A DNA stretch of 64,000 nucleotides, taken from Phlebopus portentosus (taxonomy: Eukaryota > Basidiomycota > Agaricomycetes > Boletales > Boletinellaceae). The stretch is from positions 682,001 to 746,000 of the forward strand of contig JAYXKI010000017.1 in the NCBI GenBank assembly GCA_037892935.1, given 5' to 3'. The translations under genes and the position numbers were made by a program. Under the pieces are notes generated by a model that saw nothing but the letters and a program-made list of their open reading frames with translations, did no database searches and was not told the origin of the DNA. Shown here in pieces: positions 1 through 11,026 of the stretch (its first letter is position 1; each line of letters opens with the position of its first letter).

Positions 1-508
1 AGGATGGATCATCCATATCCGACCTTCGCAGCGCTTGCGTCCTTCCTTCGAGAAGCACACCCTCGTTTAGCGTATTTACACGTCATCGAGCCCCGAAATG
101 CCGCAGGCGTAGATCGCGATCCTCTTCCGGGGGAATCTACGGAGTTTCTGCGCCTTATCTGGCAAGGACCTAGCGGCGGTGAGAACGGATCCGCGTACAT
201 TAGCGCTGGAGGTTATTCTCCCGAGGAAGCGATAGAAACCGCAGAGAAGAAAGGCATACTAATAGCCTTTGGGCGCCATTTCATAGCAAATGTGGGTAAC
301 TTGTCAGTTTGAGTTCACCGAGTGGCTGATTATAATTCTTGGCTTTCCATCATAGCCGGACCTACCCGCGCGTATCAAGAAGGGTATCCCTCTGACACCG
401 TACAATCGTTCTACCTTCTACGCCCCAGGAAACGCAGATGGATACGCCGATTACGCGTTCGCGGACAAGGAAGCAGAAGAAAACTATAAGAACTTCGATA
501 AGCTTTGA
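1..508 (+). CDS. Old Yellow Enzyme (NADPH-dependent FMN ene-reductase) copy 1, 3' part only
   Basis: C-terminal half of an OYE-type flavin oxidoreductase, which reduces activated C=C bonds with NADPH. The window opens inside the third exon; it ends at 291 and the last exon is 356-508 (stop TGA at 506-508), with a GT-AG intron at 292-355. Seen: HPYPTFAALASFLREAHPRL, the FMN-site strand YLHVIEPR, SAGGYSPEEA, and the phosphate-binding FGRHFIAN followed across the intron by [17 protein letters not shown]. These match the same blocks in the other OYE copies of this window, including the phase-0 position of the last intron. The catalytic HxxH segment lies upstream of the window, so activity cannot be judged. 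Confidence 0.9.
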
Positions 509-1088
509 TTGGTTACACACAACTAGAGCTATAGATTATACAGACATCCATGTTTGCGATGCCCAGGTAAATTCGGGTTTTAAACATAGAACGTAAGATC
601 GACGGTGCAAAATCCGAATACTCCGGATGAAACGATCCATGCATGTTCATCGTTCTAGCTGAAAATGACACTTGTAAGGCAACCGACACTTGAGGTTTCT
701 ATACCTCAAGAGTCATTTCGACCACCAGCAAGATATAGACAACAGAACACTCCTGTTGTCATGTGGTTCCCAACAACGCATTGAAGTGTATATCAAGTGT
801 TAATTCAAGTGAGCCAAGTGGATATCATTATACGACCGATCACAGGAATGGAGAGAACACAGCTTGGCTACTTTACCTGGAAAAGGTATCAGTCACGACC
901 AAGAGTAAGGAGTAGTGACAGAGACAGTAGCGTTCCGCGTTTGAGTATAGTCCAACGCTGCGTTGCGTTCATTGTCGATGGAGTGGGGACGAGCAAGGAT
1001 GAAATAGGCATGCCGAAGAGTTTGAAAGGGATAGAGGGGCCTCCTTCAACTTAAGCAGCGTGATATTGTCTATGGACTTTGCTTGATT
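509..1088. other. Intergenic stretch between OYE copy 1 and the OYE pseudogene
   Basis: About 580 bp. One open frame of 85 codons (797-1054, plus) has no ATG-anchored family resemblance and looks like chance. No RNA gene or repeat recognised. Confidence 0.5.
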
Positions 1089-1840
1089 ATTCCGCATTCT
1101 GGGGTGAAGCTCTTCCAACCTATCCATGTAGGCAACTGCGAGCCTTCGCATTGTGTTGTTCTTGCACCTTTGACGCGATACTGTGCGGATGATGCATATG
1201 TTCCCAGCGATCTCATGGTATAATGCTATGCGTAACGCGTTTGTATTCCAGGTACTCTCGCTATCACGGAAGCTACATTCATCGCTCCGAAGACTGGTGG
1301 GTGTGACAACGTGCCTGGAATATGAAGCGATGAGCAAGTCGATGTGTGGAACAAGGTGCAGTTTACCTCGGCGTGTATAGAATATCGCGCAATTCATTTT
1401 ACTTTGCTTCCGGTTGTCCATTGTGTCGATGCCCAAGGGTCATACTCTTACGCAACTCTGGCAACTAGGAAGTACCGCGATGCCCGAAGTACTCTCACTG
1501 CCCGATTATCCGAAGAATCCCGGAGGACCATATCCTTCTGTATCTTCGTCTGTCGTTACCATGCCAAAGCGTAGAGACGGCACTCTGTCTTGTCCGCTTG
1601 AACACGAGAAGATTCTTGAATACATCGAGCTATTCGGTACTGCGGCCAGCAATGCTGTCCACCGCGCCGAATTCGATGGCGTTGAGATTCACGCAGCACA
1701 TGGCTACCTCCTCGATCAGCTCCTCTAGGATAAATGCAGCAACTCACGGGCCAATGAAGAGGTAGTATCGAAAACCGTACGCGCTTCGCATGGGAGATGG
1801 TAAGGAAAGTCGAAAAATCCGGTTTTAGGAGTCGGAAAAT
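1089..1840 (+). pseudogene. Decayed Old Yellow Enzyme copy
   Basis: Reads in one frame as an OYE N-terminus but is broken many times. The initiator is ATT where paralogues have ATG (1089). GVKLFQPIHVGN and VVLAPLTRY are recognisable. In-frame TAA, TAA and TGA codons replace a Glu, a Gln and a Trp of the paralogues. The first intron keeps its donor (GTGCAG) but lost the AG acceptor before GTTGTC. Two bases are missing before the segment CAACTCTGGCAACTAGG, shifting the frame. From about 1480 the new frame reads PDYPKNPGGPYPSV, then EILE and [14 protein letters not shown], and stops at TAG (1726-1728). Weak nucleotide similarity (an [11 protein letters not shown] stretch) continues to about 1840. 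Exons 3 and 4 are absent. It sits between OYE copies 1 and 2, consistent with an old tandem triplication. Confidence 0.88.
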
Positions 1841-2302
1841 GCCGCGGTGTTCCAAACCAAATGAAGTGTTACATAACACATTCTTTTCTGAGTTAAAATA
1901 AGTGTTTCTCTCGGACTCAGACTATTATGCTCGCACGGTTCTGAGCTATGTGTCTTCTCAGAATGAACTCAGGTTCTAAATCTAAACCTGCAAGTGCGTT
2001 GTAGTTCCAAAACATCAAACAGAGTCTGAGCGAACAGTTCTGATGGCTAGCGAGCACGCAATACGTAGTATACTTGCTCGTCAGCGTGAGAGGTGAGTAA
2101 GCAGATACAAATTACTTCCTGATCAGCTACTAAAGCTTATGCATTATGCATCCATCACCATCTAGAGCCATCTCTCTGTACTTCATTACCAAGCATTTAT
2201 CGAAAGAATAAATGGACTCGAGACTTGGCAGCTGGTCATCAAGTCTCTGGAAAGTTGACTGCTTATATCCTTCGAGATCTTTGCGCAACGCAAAGAAGAA
2301 AC
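1841..2302. other. Intergenic stretch upstream of OYE copy 2
   Basis: About 460 bp between the dead OYE copy and OYE copy 2; presumably the promoter of copy 2. No clear TATA box, repeat or gene seen. Confidence 0.45.
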
Positions 2303-3711
2303 ATGTCGGAGACTGCAACAAAGAAGCTCCTCAAGCCAATTCGCGTAGGCAACTTACAGCTATCCCACCGAATTGTACTAGCTCCTCTCACGAGAACACG
2401 GGCCGACGATGCACACGTTCCAACACCGACGATGGTCGAGTATTATGCCCAGCGAGCTAGTGTACCCGGAACGTTGCTATTAGCCGAGGGGACATTCATC
2501 GCCGCGAAGGCAGGAGGTCTCAATAATGCCCCAGGCATCTGGAGCGATGCACAAATTGGAGGATGGAAGAACGTAGGTAGACGTCAGCTTTGTCTTTGCT
2601 GCTATAATACTGAGTAAATGCTTCAGGTCGCCGATGCAGTCCATGCACAGGGTTCATACATCTACATGCAGTTATATGCGAATGGCCGCGCTCCTGACCC
2701 CCACGTACTATTCTCGCCCGACTCTCCAAGTAACCCAGGAGGACCATATCCTTTCGTCGCACCGTCTTCAATCCCATTATCTACGTCGGACCAGTCAATC
2801 GTACCTCGTGAACTTACTCATGAGGAGATCCTGGAATACACAGAGCTTTTTGGACAGGCTGCGTATAATGCCGTGTATCGCGCGGGATTTGACGGAGTAG
2901 AGGTCCACTGCGCGCATGGTTACTTGATTGAACAATTTATCGACGACAGGGCGAACAGACGTACCGACCAGTGGGGAGGAAGTATTGATAATCGGATTCG
3001 CTTCCCTTTGGAAGTAATCAAGAAAGTAGTGAGCGTCGTTGGAGAGGAAAGGACGGGCTTTAGACTAAGCCCGTTCAGCACTTTTCAAGGTACAGTAGTA
3101 TATTTCAGATTGCGATATGTTATTTCAGTAATGACATGGCGTTGGGCCAGATATGAGAATGGATCATCCCTACCCCACGTTCGCAGCTCTCACCGCTCGC
3201 GTGCGCGAAGCGTACCCTCGGCTTGCCTATTTGCACGTCGTCGAACCACGCATAGCAGGGGCAGTCGATCGTGTCGCGCTGGAAGGCGAGTCAAATGACT
3301 TCCTTCGATCTATCTGGAAAGCACCCGATAGTTTGACAAACGGATCGGTGTACCTTTCTGCTGGCGGGTACAATCCAGAGACGGCAATAGAGCACGCGGG
3401 AAAAGGTGACGAGCTTGTTGTCTTTGGGAGGTATTTCATCTCTAATGTATGTAAATTACGACACTGCGTTCTCCAGGAGATTTGTCTGACGCATGGAGTT
3501 ACGCTAGCCTGACCTTCCCGCGCGGATCAAGAAAGGCATCCCTCTAACACCTTATGTCAGGAGCAAGTTTTATACTGGAGCACACGAGGGGTACACTGAC
3601 TACCCATTTGCGGATCCTGAGACTGAGGCGAGGTACAATTCAATTCAATCAGGAAGTATTAGAAGAGTAGAGCTTCCTTGCTTGGAAAATATCGGTTTAG
3701 AACACCGTTAA
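2303..3711 (+). CDS. Old Yellow Enzyme (FMN ene-reductase) copy 2
   Basis: Four exons: 2303-2572, 2627-3089, 3151-3446 and 3508-3711, all GT-AG, about 410 residues, near the family's usual 370-410. The ATG at 2303 was chosen because it gives MSETATKKLLKPIRVGN, matching paralogue starts, and a 270-nt exon as in copy 3. Motifs in order: [16 protein letters not shown] (the Thr tunes FMN in yeast OYE1), [18 protein letters not shown], the active site VEVHCAHGYLIEQF (His-x-x-His pair for substrate carbonyl binding, then Tyr as proton donor), DQWGGSIDNR, RTGFRLSPF, SAGGYNPE and FGRYFISN. The TIM-barrel enzyme is expected to be cytosolic and to use NADPH to reduce enones or nitro compounds; the natural substrate is unknown. 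The C-terminus is somewhat longer than in the paralogues. No frame break seen. Confidence 0.93.
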
Positions 3712-4515
3712 GCATCACGACTGTCACTGCTTCGTTAGATGAAATTCGGAACATCTGTTCTTAGGTGTTAGAACATCTGGTACTTATGATGAACGCGGCT
3801 TGTCGGGTCTAACTGTCTTTAAAGTATTAGTCACCGAGAACATTCTATATCTATACGCTTGCACGCTCGCGATCTTCTTTCCCCACTTTGTATGTACTGT
3901 ACGTAGTACTTAACAGTCCTGAGAAGTGAGTAGCGGATCTCATCCCGCTCATTCTCTTTATTCTTTTCATCGAATCGGGTATTGTCAGATCGACAAAACA
4001 TACTACGGTTTGATCCGATGACGGTTCGACAAACGAAGTTTGATTTCACTTTCAATTTTGAGAAAAATAATTGGGGAAAATCAATTGGGGGGAAAACGGC
4101 GATCGGTGCTGATCTGCTACGATCGACGCCAAAATTATCGTTGTCGGCGGCGGGCCGGCAATGCCGGTGATCGGCGGACCCTAACGAGCCCGGATTTAAG
4201 TAACTTATGTAGTAAGAAAATATAATATATTATTGTAATTATTTCAAGTCGAAAAACAGCAGTACTTGTAGTACTAGGAGAAGGTACTGAAGAAGCAACT
4301 ACAAGTAAAGTAAATTTGTCACGCAGTTATCTAACTCACCTCCAGCCAGACCGACTGCGATATGTAAATGAAAATGAAGAAAGGGGGAAGTCATCATTGC
4401 GTTGTGCTACATGTAATCGACGTGCATAACGATCATGAATGTAGACCAAGTTATTCGACTCGGAGAAGAGTACCAAAAAGACCTACTATGTCACTTAATT
4501 TCGTTTTTGCTGATT
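3712..4515. other. Intergenic stretch, AT-rich with a small GC-rich patch
   Basis: About 800 bp between the 3' ends of OYE copy 2 and the minus-strand membrane gene. A GC-rich patch at about 4095-4185 includes a short perfect inverted repeat CCGGC-AAT-GCCGG (4155-4167), possibly a worn transposon scrap. No gene recognised. Confidence 0.4.
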
Positions 4516-5380
4516 CTAGACCGACTCTCGTTTCTCCACACTCCGCTTGCCTGCATCTTCCTTCGAGTCCGCCTCATCGCGAACTACAGCCGCGTCCACA
4601 GCTGCAGTACGTGCACCACGATGCGAGTCGAAGTGTTTCGAGGCGAAGAATCTCTCCAGGCCGACGATCACGGCGAAGAGGAATGCGAACCAGGGCAAGA
4701 TCGCAAGCAATTTAACTTTAAGAAAAACAGTGAGAATGAGAAGCACAATAGTAAATAAACACAAGTTGAGTCGCACTATAATCATGATCCCAGTACGTCG
4801 GACTAACACCCAACGCCTGTTCCTGCTGTTGCACAACACTATCAGGCAACTGCGTCTCGCCCAAGAACGCAGCGACCTTGGCGGACCGATTGACCGCGAT
4901 GACGTCGAAAGCGACGAGTGAGGCGAAAATCCACACCGCCAAGAACCAGTGCACGAGGGAGGCGAAGAGGACGGGTCGGCGCGAAACGGGTTTGAAGATG
5001 CTGACGTAGGCAAGGAAGGTGAGGAGCGAGGTGAGAGCGAGGAGGCCGCATCCGACGGCAAGGACTACAGCTGAGTCGAAGGCCTCTGTATCCCCAAAGA
5101 AAGAAAAAAAAATGTTTGGGTCAGATCGGCATCGGCACCAAGTAAAATTGAAGGACTGACCGCTCGTGTCAATGTCGACTGTCACTCCTGGGGTAGCGTT
5201 CTCCCTTACAACGTCCTTTAAGTCGTTTGATCTGCAGCGCAAGTATGAGTATGTATATGTGTAATGTAACAATGCAGGATGCAAGACTTACTTCTCCAAG
5301 GCATTAATCCCAACGGACATGCCGATAATGCCAAAAGCGAAGGACAGGAATAAAAGGCCCAAAGTTGCTAATCCCACCAT
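4516..5380 (-). CDS. Four-helix integral membrane protein, family unknown
   Basis: Minus strand. Best model: exons 5380-5292, 5231-5161, 5085-4810 and 4715-4516, about 211 residues, stop TAG at 4518-4516. The first three junctions are solid in frame. The last donor (GTGTTAGT at 4809) was chosen because it joins in frame to the last helix; GTACTG nearby would not. Predicted membrane segments: LATLGLLFLSFAFGIIG near the N-terminus, VVLAVGCGLLALTSLLTFLA, a segment around LVHWFLAVWIFASLVAFDVI, and LLAILPWFAFLFAVIVGLE. The loop after helix 1 holds NATP and NRS sequons in the protein. The charged C-terminal tail (ERFFASKHFDSHRG, ending RSVEKRESV) is probably cytosolic. The layout resembles small fungal four-spanning plasma-membrane proteins of the SUR7/MARVEL type, but no diagnostic motif was recognised, so no function is assigned. 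Confidence 0.7.
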
Positions 5381-8116
5381 GTTGACTATGCCAAATGATA
5401 TTCTCTAGTCAAACTTTCGTCGGGAGCAGGCGCAGGGATAGTCTGTCAGAGTGGCACAGAGGAAAGAGTGGGGCCTGAAGAGGAGACGAAGTTTGAAAGT
5501 GGCACGGCTTTTAGTATAGCAGGTACAAGAATAGGTCACACGCATCAATATTAATGACATAGGCCGTCTCCGATAGAAAATACTAAATGCATGCCGTATC
5601 AGAACATGGATAGCATGCGCGAAGAGAAGGACAAGACATGCTTGGAAGTGCTCATCATCCAATCTGCGCTGATGCAATGTCCATAGGGCCATACGGTCCA
5701 CGAGGTACACAGGGTACACAGGATGTATCGGAGGCGTCGTCGTCCTTCGTCTCCAGTCCCTAGCTTTCCTTCTACGACAAATAAGATCTAGCCCCGTATC
5801 GGGCGTTGCCCCATTCATTCATTTTACTTTTTTTGCGAACATTCTCTTCGAATGAACCCACCCAAAACAAGGTCCAACTCAATTCGTTCGGACGAGTCCC
5901 GTGTCTGTCCTCCACGCGCTGGGCTGTGAGCGTGAAAACGGAGAGATTGGCTCCGACACGCCACTCGTTCGACTTCGGTGCGATTGCATTCAATTGGCAT
6001 GTCAGATCCATTGACAAAATCGCTCTGCAGACCAATTGGAATGCAAAAATCCATGAAAAGACCCCACCTCCACACGGGAGTTGCTTGTCTCCGAATCGGA
6101 CAAACGGAAAAAAGACATACCATGTGTCTCACAAAACTTGTCCAGGAGATTCACTTGCCTTCCCTAGTAATCAGTCAGAATAATCACATTTCTCTCCTCA
6201 TGCCTTCTCCACCAGAAAGGGACGAATGAAGAGGGGAGAACGAACAGCGTGAATAGCGCGTGTGTGCAAGATGAGCGCGAAAGGGAAAGAGGTGCGCGTG
6301 ATGAGATGAAAACTGTATATAGATTATAGAAAGCTGTGCACCATGCCGAATTACTGTCGTATTGTTCATTCAGTAAAGTTCTATCACATGAGAAGACACA
6401 TATCCATCTCGAGGAAGGATAGGAGAGGCTGTATGTTGCGCGGGAGACACGCGTATGGTCATTCTACACAACACTTTTCTTCGCCAACTCATTTCGTGAC
6501 GTTCAAGCGGAGATTCGAATATGAAACGCGTACAACTCGAACTTCTACCTCATCCTCATATGGCACTTTAGCCTGACTTTCGCTCCTCATCTATCTACCG
6601 CCGTTCACTAACTCAACGTCTAGCGCAAAGAATGCTCTCAGCATTTGAAATTACTCTCATGCAGAAGAACAACAAATGACAACAGTATCCGGTCATCTAC
6701 GCATCCCTCAAACACTCAGAACACACCGATGCTCGGAGTCCAGGGAAAGAGAAGAAACTTTGAATTAGAACAGCAACAATACAACAACCTTATCACCTGT
6801 TCTGGTCGCTTTATCTCCCAACACTGATGCTGAGGCGCTGAAACAGATCGTGATATGTGTGATTCCTGGTATACTCCGCCTGGCCTGGCTAATCCCGTAT
6901 GGATCAGCTATCAGAGGCGCTGTATCTTCCATGCACCTTCTTAACTTCGCGCAGTTAGAAGCAAGATGGCGACATATGTATTATATGCGGATGTATTCGA
7001 GCCAAACCTTGGATGAAATATTTGCGCGTATTGTATTCGTATTTCCGAATGTGTGATGCACGTCTTAGTCTTATGTGGTATGTGGCCAAATTCTTATGCA
7101 CCATACGTGTTTGATCTTGACCCCCCCCCCCCCCCCCCCCCAATGACTTCGTCGTCGTCCGTGTAGACTTAGAGCCAACCCACAGTGAGTTCTCATCTGG
7201 CTGTCGGTTTCAAGTCCGTCTTCTTTCTTCCATGCCATGAAATGTTTTATCCGGAGAGAAAACGTAGATCAAGAAAGTTTTAAACTTGCTTGCCACTGAC
7301 CGATCACTGTCGGACCGTATGTGCCGGGTCGAAGTAGGAACCACAGGCAGGCGAGGTTAATGGAAAAACGACCGCTGACAACTCAGGCAAGTAATTCGAT
7401 TCGTCAATTCGGTCTTCAGGTCCGTGATCCCTTCAAGCTCTGACTCGACAATTTTGAATTCAAGTTCACTTATTTCTGTCTGACGTTAGCTCATAAAGAT
7501 CAAAATCGACACGCACAGATGGACTGTGGTTCCAAGCATTGGAAGAGTCTCTTATGTCGGTGGGACGATGACGGGAAAGACAAAGTTTTCTTTCATTCTT
7601 TTTATATATATCTTGCCTCAACACAACATTCACTCATCTGGTATTCAGCGACTCGATGAGTAATCGGTGCATTCAATAAATCCAAGTCCGACTGCAATTG
7701 AGTTCAGTCATTTGCTTTTCTGAAGCCAAGTGCGGGAAGGCACTCTGATCACCCTTGCTTCGAACTTGGAATTATATTCTGCCAAAGTGTTTGATCAGCG
7801 GTGGATATACCAGGAGGTAGAGATCATGTCTTTCTAATCGATATTGTGTTCAAAGCGAAAAAGTATATGAGTTAGAGTTTAGCTCTACTACGAGAAGAGA
7901 TTGCCTCTCCCCCCCTCAAGTAGGCTTTGTAAGTCCCGCTACCGTCATATTTAAGAATTGCAGAATGCATTTCTCTAGTGAAGCTTAGAGGAGAAGAAAA
8001 GAGTCTGTACAAACAGGATCTTCACTAAATGCTCGAGAAGTCACAGTCGTACACAATATAAAGGCTGAATAATCAGAGTAGATTTCTGCCATTTATTAAC
8101 AATACATCGTACGCGT
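5381..8116. other. Long intergenic region, no gene recognised
   Basis: About 2.7 kb. Open frames here are all under about 125 codons, overlap one another on both strands and show no family motif or splice pattern. The only structural oddity is the C homopolymer listed separately at 7121-7141. It contains the upstream region of the membrane gene and the 3' flank of the F-box gene. Confidence 0.5.
7121..7141. repeat. Uninterrupted tract of 21 C
   Basis: Twenty-one consecutive C on the plus strand in noncoding DNA. Tracts like this are mutation-prone, and their length is unreliable in short-read assemblies. Confidence 0.97.
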
Positions 8117-9493
8117 CTAGATATTCGCGAATGGATAACGAGGGGTTTCAGCAGAGGGAGAGACGGAGATTCCATCAGCACGGATCAATAGATGCCGTTC
8201 GAAAGCATCCCTCAGAGCAGAAACATCGTACTCATTATGGGACTCGCCCTCAATAAACTTGATTGTCTGGAACGACTCGCTAATCTGCGCTCGAGACTCA
8301 AGCATGGATATCAGAGCCCCGGTGCACAACGGCTCATACCCGAGAGTTTTTATGCGGCGCAAATAAAGGGTCTCGAGTGCCGGGCAAATCAGATTAGTGT
8401 GGTCTGCAACCGTTAATTCGCGTAAGAAACGTGCAGAGACGAACTGGCAGAGGTACCGAAATTCTGTGAGGGTGGGCAAAAGGCGAAGACTTTCGATCAC
8501 CGCGTCTTCCCGCACATCTACACAATCGATGGCCAGGTACGTCAAAGGTGGTAAAGAACGCTTGACGAAATTGACGAGTGCGTCGTCCCTGAACTCGCTC
8601 GAGAACTGAAGAGCATCCAAGGACGGAAGAGTCACGTAGTCCAGGAACAAATGTTGATGCCTGATAAAAATCGGATTATAATTATGCGTGATGCTCAAGC
8701 GCCTGAGCCCAGGCACTAGAACGGGATTCTCGTGTTTCGATCGTAGTACAGGGTAGGATAATTCAACATACCCATCGAAGATGATATGAAGCTCTTCGAG
8801 GAACGGCGCGGCCTCCATGAAGTTGAGATACGAGCAAATGGCGCCATTCCTCAAGCAAGCGCGCTTAAACGTCAGTGAGCCGCGCTGGAACGTCAGAGTG
8901 CTTGGCGACCTCAAAAGGGGAAGCGTCTCATCGCACGACTCCAATTCGATGTCACCGGAAAGCCTGACTACTCTTAGTTGCAATGACTTGCTAAAATCGA
9001 TGGAGAAGCACATTGGCTGCGCGATCTCCAGGTCCAGCGAGGTCAGCTTTGGCATGTTTGTCAGGTACCATTCCAGAGCATTCCCGACGTATTCTCGTGG
9101 GGGGGACCAGAGAATTTCGATACTCCTCCATCGATGCTGCTGGGCGACCAGCGTCTTTATCATGTCCATGGCGACTTCTTCTATCCCATGGTTTGCATGG
9201 TGTTTTTGAAACTTGAAGTCAAGACTATAATCGAGAGCCGCTCCGTTCGAACGCTCAAGCCAGATGTCAAAGAGTACCTTCGCGTGCTTATAAAGACGCA
9301 ACGTATTGACGTTGATGAAAAGATACGACCACAACCTCCCGTCAGAGACAGCTACGTCGCGCCAGACACGACACACTTGCGATATTCGAAGTGGGATCTT
9401 GATGCATTCCTGAAGAAAATGACAGTCCGAGTCTTCCCCAGGCACTGCCTCGGAAAATATGTGCGAGAGAATTTCGGGTGGAAACTTGCTCAT
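8117..9493 (-). CDS. F-box protein with leucine-rich-repeat-like C-terminus
   Basis: Single-exon minus-strand gene of 458 residues. The ATG at 9493 gives MSKFPPEILSHIF, the usual start of an F-box; the frame is open a few codons further upstream but without ATG. The F-box spans roughly residues 2-55: FPPEILSHIFSEAVPG, then ISQVCRVWRDVAVSDGRLWS, with the hallmark Pro, Leu-x-x-Ile and Cys-x-x-Trp positions. The rest contains irregular leucine-rich stretches such as MPKLTSLDLEI, LQLRVVRLSG, FLEELHIIF and PGLRRLSITH. Such proteins are SCF ubiquitin-ligase adaptors: the F-box binds Skp1 and the repeats pick the substrate. Agaricomycetes carry hundreds of fast-evolving members, so the substrate cannot be guessed. 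No intron, no frame break. Confidence 0.88.
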   Translation of the reverse strand: MSKFPPEILSHIFSEAVPGEDSDCHFLQECIKIPLRISQVCRVWRDVAVSDGRLWSYLFINVNTLRLYKHAKVLFDIWLERSNGAALDYSLDFKFQKHHANHGIEEVAMDMIKTLVAQQHRWRSIEILWSPPREYVGNALEWYLTNMPKLTSLDLEIAQPMCFSIDFSKSLQLRVVRLSGDIELESCDETLPLLRSPSTLTFQRGSLTFKRACLRNGAICSYLNFMEAAPFLEELHIIFDGYVELSYPVLRSKHENPVLVPGLRRLSITHNYNPIFIRHQHLFLDYVTLPSLDALQFSSEFRDDALVNFVKRSLPPLTYLAIDCVDVREDAVIESLRLLPTLTEFRYLCQFVSARFLRELTVADHTNLICPALETLYLRRIKTLGYEPLCTGALISMLESRAQISESFQTIKFIEGESHNEYDVSALRDAFERHLLIRADGISVSPSAETPRYPFANI

Positions 9494-11026
9494 ACTTCCT
9501 CTAGGCAATTGAGACTGTCATACGTGGTGGTGGTTGGACTGTGAAGAGAACAGTGTACATAAGAAGAAGTGTCGTCATGACCGGTAATTTCCGAGCCCGC
9601 TGTAAACGTCGATCTCCAAAATTGCTCTGGCTCGAGCGCAACCATATAACAATCTGAGTACTCGAATTATTCATAAGCTGTACGGTGTAGAAGGAAAGGT
9701 ATTGTCTGCTTTTGCAATTGTTCCTCCATAATTCCGAATCTCGTTTTATTTGTCTTGGACCTCCTTCCTATCCGGTAAGGATGAAATCTGTCTCCACCCT
9801 CCATAGGAGGTTTCGTTTACATTAATAACAAAGCGGACCATAGTGTCAATATATTTGTAGCTCCGCTCTCTAATGTATACTTTTTATTTATAGGAGCTAC
9901 TGATGGACAGCCATCACAGAACAATTCTTGAAATTACTGGTATATATTCTTCCCAAATAGCACTTATGGTGTCTTTTTTGAGTCAACAAAGAGCTGGGGC
10001 AGGTGTATAAGGTCTCCTACTTCAGGGATCAGTTGGCATTGCATCTTGTTGCTTGTCGATATCACTATTGATAGAAGGAATGGCTAAAACAGGGCTCGTA
10101 CCATTCTCATAGCAAAGGTGCGTGCCCTCATGGACCTATCAGTTTCATTTCTTGCTAATGGATTTTCAGTTTTACTGTTGTTGTATTGCTGGTACACCTC
10201 ATCCTTGCTCAATTCAGACAGGTAATAGCTTGACCATCATTAGGCTAGTCGCGATACTTGCTCTTTGTGTAACTTATTGAATAGAAATTAGAATGCTAGT
10301 CTCACCTGTATACTATAACAAGTGTCTGTGGATGACAAGATATGAATGCATCTTTCATTAGATGTCTCAAGTTTGGCTGATGTCCCTGCAATACAAACTT
10401 TGTTCATATTCTATGAACACAATAAGGCATGACCACTGAAAACTATATTCAAGTTCCCATCTTTTCTTTCGTATTTGAAATCTCAAGAGAAAAGTACCGT
10501 TAGTATTTAGTCCCAGATATCATGTCATATAATGACCAGACATCTAAAAGTAGTATTATTGAAACAGGGTTAATATTGATGGCCAGATTGGCTTCCTTCG
10601 CTCTATACTGGGACCCTTCCTGGACACGGCTAATAGGAAGCATCTGGAACTATTCCTGAGAATGACTGAGCCGACTTGTAACCTGTGGGAATGCAGGTAA
10701 ACAACTAGAAGAAGGGTCAGTCCACCATACACTATAAGAAGGAACTAGTACTATGGGTGTATTCTTCGGCACTTGTATCCCAGGGTCTATGGTGAGAGGA
10801 TTCATGATCGGAATTCTTCCCCCTTCTTATCTAAGAGAGGTTAGTCGATTCCGGGCGACACTCGGACTTAAAGATTGCGGACATCCATCGTCCCGTGGGT
10901 GATTCTATTTATAGCCGTAAACCGAGCATGCATGTACAACGACCCAGAGAAACCATCAGAAATTCACTTCAGAAGACTCAGCCTCAACCATCTCCGTATC
11001 AGCTTGCGCCAGCACCTTATTCCCAG
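9494..11026. other. Intergenic region upstream of the F-box gene and OYE copy 3
   Basis: About 1.5 kb, divergent promoter space between the minus-strand F-box gene and plus-strand OYE copy 3. From about 9550 to 10890 stops are dense in all frames. The frame upstream of OYE 3 is open from 10895 but is taken as leader, because paralogues start at the equivalent of 11027. Confidence 0.5.
10906..10913 (+). promoter_or_regulatory. Possible TATA box of OYE copy 3
   Basis: TATTTATA about 115 bp upstream of the chosen ATG (11027), a plausible TATA-like position for a fungal gene. Motif only; no transcription start evidence. Confidence 0.3.

Noticed and set aside
4155..4167. GC-rich palindrome CCGGCAATGCCGG
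   Set aside because: Too short to call a transposon end; no partner repeat or target duplication seen nearby.
10895..11026. 44-codon N-terminal extension of OYE copy 3
   Set aside because: Paralogues start at the equivalent of 11027; the extension has no targeting features and a TATA-like box overlaps it. It remains possible.
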